DNA from: Candidatus Aminicenantota bacterium
GTDB lineage: Bacteria; Acidobacteriota; Aminicenantia; Aminicenantales; JAFGAV01
Direction of reading: 5' to 3'
Length of the DNA stretch: 64,000 nucleotides
Assembly (NCBI GenBank): GCA_016933515.1
Contig: JAFGAV010000025.1
Location: 1 to 64,000 of the forward strand
Positions 60,156 to 64,000 of this stretch are shown here, piece after piece. The translations under genes and the position numbers were made by a program. A model generated the notes under the pieces. The model was given only the letters and a program-made list of their open reading frames with translations. It did not search any database and was not told the DNA's origin. Within the stretch, counting starts at the first letter, position 1; each line of letters begins with the position of its first letter.

Positions 60156-60899
60156 TCAATGCTTGCGCGCCAGGCAGAAGACCGTGCTGCCGAAAGGCAG
60201 GTTGAGCGACCGCGTCAGCCGCGCCTCCAGCCTCATGAGTTTGATGAGAAAGGCATTGAGGCCGGGGGGGATGGGCTTCAGATTCGAGACGGGCGGTCCG
60301 GAAGCGGAAAATACGAATTTTTGGGTCAGCCTCACGGCCGCCACGGCGGGGAAAAGGAAAAAATTGTAATAGCCGCGCCTCTCGGGCTCAAGCCCGGCTT
60401 GGCGGCATATCCTGTCGAGCGTCCGCCTCACGTAGCGGCGTCCGATATGGCAGGCCCTGTCGTGCCGGCCGTGGAGGACAGGAAACGCCGAGTCGAGGAC
60501 GAGAAGCCGTCCTCCTTTTTTCAGGACGCGGGCCGCCTCCCGGAGGGCGGCGTTTTCCGACGGAACGCTTCTATGAGAAATGACGTCCAGGGCGGTCACG
60601 AGGTCGAAGGAGCCGTCGGAGAAGGGGAGGCGCTCGACGCCCGCCCGTACGAGCTGGCGCAGGCCGCGGCGGCGGCTGAAATCAAGAGCTTCGGAAAACA
60701 GATCGCAGCCGCAGGGCTCGCCGTAGCTGCCAAGAAAAACGAGGTTGATGCCCGTGCCGCAGCCGATGTCGAGGATGCGAAGACGGGGCTCTTCCCGCTC
60801 GAGCGGCCTGAGGATTTCGGCCATGATGAGCCGGCGGCCGATGAACCACCAGTAGGCGTCTTCGAGTTCGAAATGCTTCCGGTATTCGTCCTTTTCCAT
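60156..60899 (-). CDS. SAM-dependent methyltransferase of the sugar operon
   Basis: This 247-residue class I methyltransferase has motif I RILDIGCGTG (41-50) and ERLPFSDGSFDLVTALDV, followed by the GGRLLVLDSAF strand. The N-terminal EDAYWWFIGRR segment is common in methyltransferases of polysaccharide loci. The likely substrate is a sugar, lipid-linked glycan or quinone-like compound; none can be chosen. ATG 60899 overlaps the end region of the aminotransferase gene (stop 60902) by spacing of 2 bases. It is the last gene of the four-gene unit. Confidence 0.8.
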   Translation of the reverse strand: MEKDEYRKHFELEDAYWWFIGRRLIMAEILRPLEREEPRLRILDIGCGTGINLVFLGSYGEPCGCDLFSEALDFSRRRGLRQLVRAGVERLPFSDGSFDLVTALDVISHRSVPSENAALREAARVLKKGGRLLVLDSAFPVLHGRHDRACHIGRRYVRRTLDRICRQAGLEPERRGYYNFFLFPAVAAVRLTQKFVFSASGPPVSNLKPIPPGLNAFLIKLMRLEARLTRSLNLPFGSTVFCLARKH

Positions 60900-60901
60900 G
60901 C

Positions 60902-62089
60902 CTAAGGCCGGCTTTGCCGCACGGCTTTGACGGCTTGACAGACCCGGGCGATCTGTTCCTCGGTCAGCGCGAGGCCGGAGGGAAGGTAAAAGCCCTTCTT
61001 TGACAGCGCCACCGATACGGGGAGGGCGTCCTCTCCGGGCAGGAACTCTTTCTGAAAAACGGGCTGTTCGTGGACGGGGACGAAGAACGTCCGCGTGTCC
61101 ACGCCGTGATCCTTCAAACGCGCGGTGACGTCTTCGCGGGACAGCCCGAACGGCTCTTCGACCAGAACGGCGTACATCCAATACACGCTCCAGCCCCAGG
61201 GCTTCTCAAGAGGCAGGGTCAGGCCGTCGATTCCGGACAGCCCTGCGTGGTAAGCCTCGGCCATCTTCCGCTTGAGGGCGATGAACCGGTCGACCTCCTC
61301 GACCTGGGCCAGACCGATTGCGGCCTGGACATTGGTCATGCGGTAATTGTAGGCCAAGTCGGTGTGCAGAAAGCGCCGCTCGGGGGAGTGGGCCAGGTCC
61401 TTAAGCCGCCGGCAGCGCTCGGCGGTCTCGTCCGAGTCGGTGACGACCATGCCGCCCTCGCCGGTGGTGACGATCTTGTTGGCGTAGAAGCTGAAGCAGC
61501 CCACGTCTCCCATGGAGCCTGCGGGCAGGGGGCGGGGAGACCGGCCGGAGCGGTAAAGCGCGCCGTGCGCCTCGGCGGCGTCCTCCACGACAAAAAGGTT
61601 GTTTTCCCGAGCCAGGTCCAGAATTTCATCCATGCGGCAGGGATGCCCGTAGAGATGGACGGGCAGAACGGCCCGGACCGCTCCGCCCGTTCGCTTGTGG
61701 AAAAGCGTGTTGCTGGCGGAGTCGAACCGGCACCAGGTGCGGATGAAATCCCGGAGACGGTCCGGGTCGAGGTTGAAGGTTTCGGGGTCGACGTCGAGAA
61801 GGATCGGCCGCGCGCCCGTGTAGAGCACGGCGTAGGGCACGGCGATCATGGTCAGGTCGGGGATGATGACCTCGTCTCCCGGCCCGATGCCCAGCGCCGC
61901 CAAAGCCAGATGAAGGGCGGTCGTCCCCGAAGTCGTGGTCACGGCGTGTTTGACGCCGACGAAGGCGGCAAACGCCTCCTCGAAGCGCCGGATGTAGCTT
62001 CCGGCCGATGAGATCCAGCCCGTGTTCAGACAGTCGAGGACGTAGGCCTGCGTGTTGGCGCCCAGGAGAGGCTCGTTGACGGGGATCAT
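60902..62089 (-). CDS. DegT/DnrJ/EryC1/StrS-family PLP aminotransferase
   Basis: This 395-residue enzyme has TSGTTALHLAL (PLP phosphate binding), VEDAAEAHGA with the PLP ring Asp, and the Schiff-base Lys205 in FYANKIVTTGEGG. It is a nucleotide-sugar aminotransferase of the perosamine/QuiNAc type, converting a keto-sugar to an amino sugar. It lies 5 bases after the cupin gene and 2 bases before the methyltransferase gene. Dehydratase genes to supply a keto-sugar are not in the window. Confidence 0.92.
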   Translation of the reverse strand: MIPVNEPLLGANTQAYVLDCLNTGWISSAGSYIRRFEEAFAAFVGVKHAVTTTSGTTALHLALAALGIGPGDEVIIPDLTMIAVPYAVLYTGARPILLDVDPETFNLDPDRLRDFIRTWCRFDSASNTLFHKRTGGAVRAVLPVHLYGHPCRMDEILDLARENNLFVVEDAAEAHGALYRSGRSPRPLPAGSMGDVGCFSFYANKIVTTGEGGMVVTDSDETAERCRRLKDLAHSPERRFLHTDLAYNYRMTNVQAAIGLAQVEEVDRFIALKRKMAEAYHAGLSGIDGLTLPLEKPWGWSVYWMYAVLVEEPFGLSREDVTARLKDHGVDTRTFFVPVHEQPVFQKEFLPGEDALPVSVALSKKGFYLPSGLALTEEQIARVCQAVKAVRQSRP

Positions 62090-62094
62090 CCGGC

Positions 62095-62496
62095 TTAGAA
62101 ATACTCCTTGTCGTCGAAACCGGCGTAGGGGCCTTGCTTGACCTCGATGATTTTGGAGGGCTCGAGCACCACGATCCGGTGTCCGCCGCGGGCGAGAAGG
62201 ACGGAATCCCCGCTTTCGAGGAGGAAGGTCTCGAGGGGATTCCTCTCATCGTCGTAGAGCTCGACCTCAAGGCGGCCGGAGAGGACGACCAGCACTTCCT
62301 GGGTGTGAAAGATCTCCCGCTTGATGAGTTTGTGGCGGTGGCGTTCGATGATTTTTCCTTTGTCGTGCTGAAGCAGCCCGAGCTGCTGGGAGAATTCCCC
62401 CGGGGTCAGAAAACTCACTCCCGGCCGGTCGCATTCTTTTTTGAGAATGATGGCGTAGATCAGGCCGTCTTTGGTGATTTCTCGAACGCCTTCCAT
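62095..62496 (-). CDS. Cupin-fold sugar-locus protein (WxcM/FdtA-like)
   Basis: This 133-residue protein has a cupin core with HRHKLIKREIFHTQEVLVVLSG, LYDDERNP and DSVLLARGGHRIVVLEP, as in the C-terminal domain of WxcM/FdtA-type sugar isomerases and in SAM-independent sugar epimerases. It lies 3 bases after the glycosyltransferase gene and 5 bases before the aminotransferase, so a step in nucleotide-sugar modification (isomerisation or epimerisation) is plausible but not proven. Confidence 0.75.
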   Translation of the reverse strand: MEGVREITKDGLIYAIILKKECDRPGVSFLTPGEFSQQLGLLQHDKGKIIERHRHKLIKREIFHTQEVLVVLSGRLEVELYDDERNPLETFLLESGDSVLLARGGHRIVVLEPSKIIEVKQGPYAGFDDKEYF

Positions 62497-62499
62497 GGA

Positions 62500-63258
62500 T
62501 TATCGCGCCTTTGGAATTTTCGTCAGCCGGAGCCGCAGGGGCAGGATAAAATATTTCCAGCCTTTTTGCAAGAAGTTGAAGACATTGACGAATGTCTTGC
62601 CCCGGCCCGCCCTCCGGGCGCGGCAGAGGTAGGGGATTTCGCGCGTCGTGAATCCGAGTTTTTTCGCCCGGTAAACGAGGTCGATGAAATAGTCCCCGTA
62701 ATCGCCGCGCAGCGGGACGCTGTTCAGGACTTCGCGGCGCACGGCGATGAAGCCGCTCGTCCAGTCCGTGAATCCCGGCCCGAGGACGAACCTCAGGTAT
62801 CGGTTGAGGACCAGGCTGAACAAGTAAGCGGCCGGAGAATCGGGGCCGCCGCTCACGATCTCCACTCCGCCGCCGGGGAGGTAGCGGCTGCCGACGGCCA
62901 GGTCGGCCCCCTTTTCGATCTCCGCCAGAAGAGAAGGGATCATCTCGGGGGGCATGGACAGGTCGCTGTCCATCCAGACGCAAATCCGTCCGCGGATGAG
63001 TTTGATCCCGTCGCGAAGCGCGGAGGTCAATCCCCTGTCTTCCGTGCGCCGAAGGAGTTTGAGATTGTCGCTCTTGCCGGCCAGCCGCTCGACCAGGCGC
63101 CACGTGCCGTCCGGCGAGTCGTCGTCCACGACGACGACATCGGTTCCCGGAGGCGTGTTTTTGAACACGGAGCGGATGAGGGGAACGATGTTGTCTTTTT
63201 CGTTGAGCGTCGGCAAAATGACCGATACGGAGCCGGAGGGCGCGCGTCCGCGTTTCAT
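62500..63258 (-). CDS. Glycosyltransferase family 2, dolichol/undecaprenyl-phosphate sugar type
   Basis: This 252-residue enzyme has ILPTLNE, DDDSPDGT (45-52) and the metal-binding DSD (97-99), then GFTDWTSGFIAVRRE, the pattern of DPM1/ArnC-like polyprenyl-phosphate sugar transferases. Membrane segments at the C-terminus are weak. It probably loads a sugar onto undecaprenyl phosphate, for later transfer to a glycan. It is the first gene of the operon; ATG 63258 lies 8 bases after the -10 box, so the mRNA may be leaderless. Confidence 0.88.
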   Translation of the reverse strand: MKRGRAPSGSVSVILPTLNEKDNIVPLIRSVFKNTPPGTDVVVVDDDSPDGTWRLVERLAGKSDNLKLLRRTEDRGLTSALRDGIKLIRGRICVWMDSDLSMPPEMIPSLLAEIEKGADLAVGSRYLPGGGVEIVSGGPDSPAAYLFSLVLNRYLRFVLGPGFTDWTSGFIAVRREVLNSVPLRGDYGDYFIDLVYRAKKLGFTTREIPYLCRARRAGRGKTFVNVFNFLQKGWKYFILPLRLRLTKIPKAR

Positions 63259-63266
63259 GGCTGCTT

Positions 63267-63272
63267 ATCATA
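63267..63272 (-). promoter_or_regulatory. -10 box for the GT2-cupin-DegT-methyltransferase operon
   Basis: Minus strand TATGAT (63272-63267), without a good -35. The predicted start near 63260 is two bases before ATG 63258. Confidence 0.5.
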
Positions 63273-63328
63273 CACGTTTTGCCGCCTGAATGCCATCGGG
63301 CTCCTTTCTTCCGCCGCCGCGGCTCCGG

Positions 63329-63358
63329 TTGACAGGCGGGGGCCCGGTGTTCTATTTT
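63329..63358 (+). promoter_or_regulatory. Candidate promoter for the PAS-domain gene
   Basis: Consensus TTGACA (63329-63334), 18-base spacer, TATTTT (63353-63358). Confidence 0.5.
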
Positions 63359-63437
63359 GGGATTAAAGCCGGTGAAAACCTCGCCCCGAAAAGGATCCGT
63401 CAAAGGCAGAAAGCAAAAGGAATCGTCCCGGACGGCC

Positions 63438-64000
63438 ATGGACACCAGGCACTACGTCCGCCGGATCGCCGGCCTGCCCCGGCCTCCTCGAAGCGCCGTG
63501 CCGGGCGGAAGCGCGGAGCTCGAGAAAATCGAGCTTGCCTACCGGGCCTTGATCGAGGAGACGGGCGCGGGAGTTGCGGCCGTGGACGCCGGGGGCTCGC
63601 TCCTTTTCGTCAACCGGGGGCTGGGACGCATGCTCGGCTACGGCCGAGAAGAGATGATGGGCCGGCCGTTCGCGGATTTTCTTCATCCTGAAGACGTGGA
63701 CAGGATTGCCCGGCTGTTGTCCGACGCACGGAAAAATCCCCGCCAAAAGCTCCGGCTGGATTTCAGGGCTCTTCACAAGGACGGCCGGACGCTTTACTGC
63801 GACGCCCGGCCCACCGTCCTTCCCGGGCGAGGGAGGGAAGGAGCCTTTTACGCCATCATCAACGACATAACGGCATACCATGAAGCCGAGGAGAGGCGGC
63901 GAACGGCGCATGAGCGGCTGCAGGCGCTTCTTTCCTCGACTTCAGCCGTTTTTTTCACCTGCGAGCCCTCAGGAGGATTCGGCGCGATCTATGTCAGCGA
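63438..64000 (+). CDS. PAS-domain sensor protein, N-terminal part (cut by window edge)
   Basis: The frame stays open from ATG 63438 to the window end (188 residues). Residues 36-150 form a PAS domain: GSLLFVNRGLGRMLGYGREEM, then FLHPEDVDRI, then KDGRTLYCDARPTVL, ending YAIINDITAYHEAEE, a linker typical before a second PAS or a histidine kinase. An in-frame GTG at 63372, 7 bases after the predicted transcription start, would add 22 basic residues and is an alternative. The output domain (kinase, cyclase or other) is outside the window. Confidence 0.8.
   Translation, partial: MDTRHYVRRIAGLPRPPRSAVPGGSAELEKIELAYRALIEETGAGVAAVDAGGSLLFVNRGLGRMLGYGREEMMGRPFADFLHPEDVDRIARLLSDARKNPRQKLRLDFRALHKDGRTLYCDARPTVLPGRGREGAFYAIINDITAYHEAEERRRTAHERLQALLSSTSAVFFTCEPSGGFGAIYVS

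Overview
The window looks like a piece of a high-GC, Gram-negative, probably anaerobic or fermentative bacterial chromosome. A FadL-type outer-membrane protein, a second predicted barrel protein, a bacterial alpha-2-macroglobulin and many exported enzymes point to a diderm cell. The gene mix (sortilin-like propeller proteins, M14 carboxypeptidase, GH27 galactosidase, metazoan-type transketolase, large SRP RNA) recalls Candidatus Aminicenantes or Acidobacteria-like lineages. No rRNA is present, so this placement is inference. No CRISPR array, insertion sequence or prophage was seen.

Layout. 1-291: 5' part of murJ (minus strand). About 430-4730: a visibly AT-richer island with thioredoxin, a thioredoxin reductase-like protein and a soluble fumarate reductase-like pair, ending at a vapC remnant. 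5.1-21 kb (plus strand): dgt, an ABC-2 exporter, transketolase, exported nuclease, membrane protein, GlcD-type oxidase, a large exported propeller protein, two NAD-binding proteins and a FadL-like porin. 21-28.4 kb: exported M14 peptidase (minus), YugP-like protease (minus), a barrel protein (plus), the SRP RNA gene (plus) and a cobO-zincin-aldolase operon (minus).

28.6-30.3 kb: serS followed by two tRNA-Ser genes. 30.35-32.86 kb (minus): the most unusual locus, a five-gene operon with two paralogous four-cysteine exported mini-proteins, an exported propeller protein, an exported CPLC protein and a membrane protein. 33-39 kb: a 1993-residue alpha-2-macroglobulin. 39.1-51.1 kb: mainly plus-strand scavenging and envelope genes (C1 peptidase, LD-carboxypeptidase, N-formylglutamate amidohydrolase, alpha-galactosidase, YpfJ-like protease, CrtI-like oxidoreductase, MFS exporter, cupin).

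51.1-59.9 kb (minus): an operon argS, Gld-type ABC ATPase, permease, GldG-like protein, DUF4340 protein, mutY, DHH-like phosphoesterase. 60.2-63.3 kb (minus): a four-gene sugar/glycan operon (GT2, cupin, DegT aminotransferase, methyltransferase). 63.4-64 kb: start of a PAS-domain sensor.

Recognisable sigma70-like promoters precede many units. At five genes the -10 box lies so close to the start codon that the transcript would have almost no leader. Genes are tightly packed with many 4-base overlaps, so most transcription units can be read directly from spacing.
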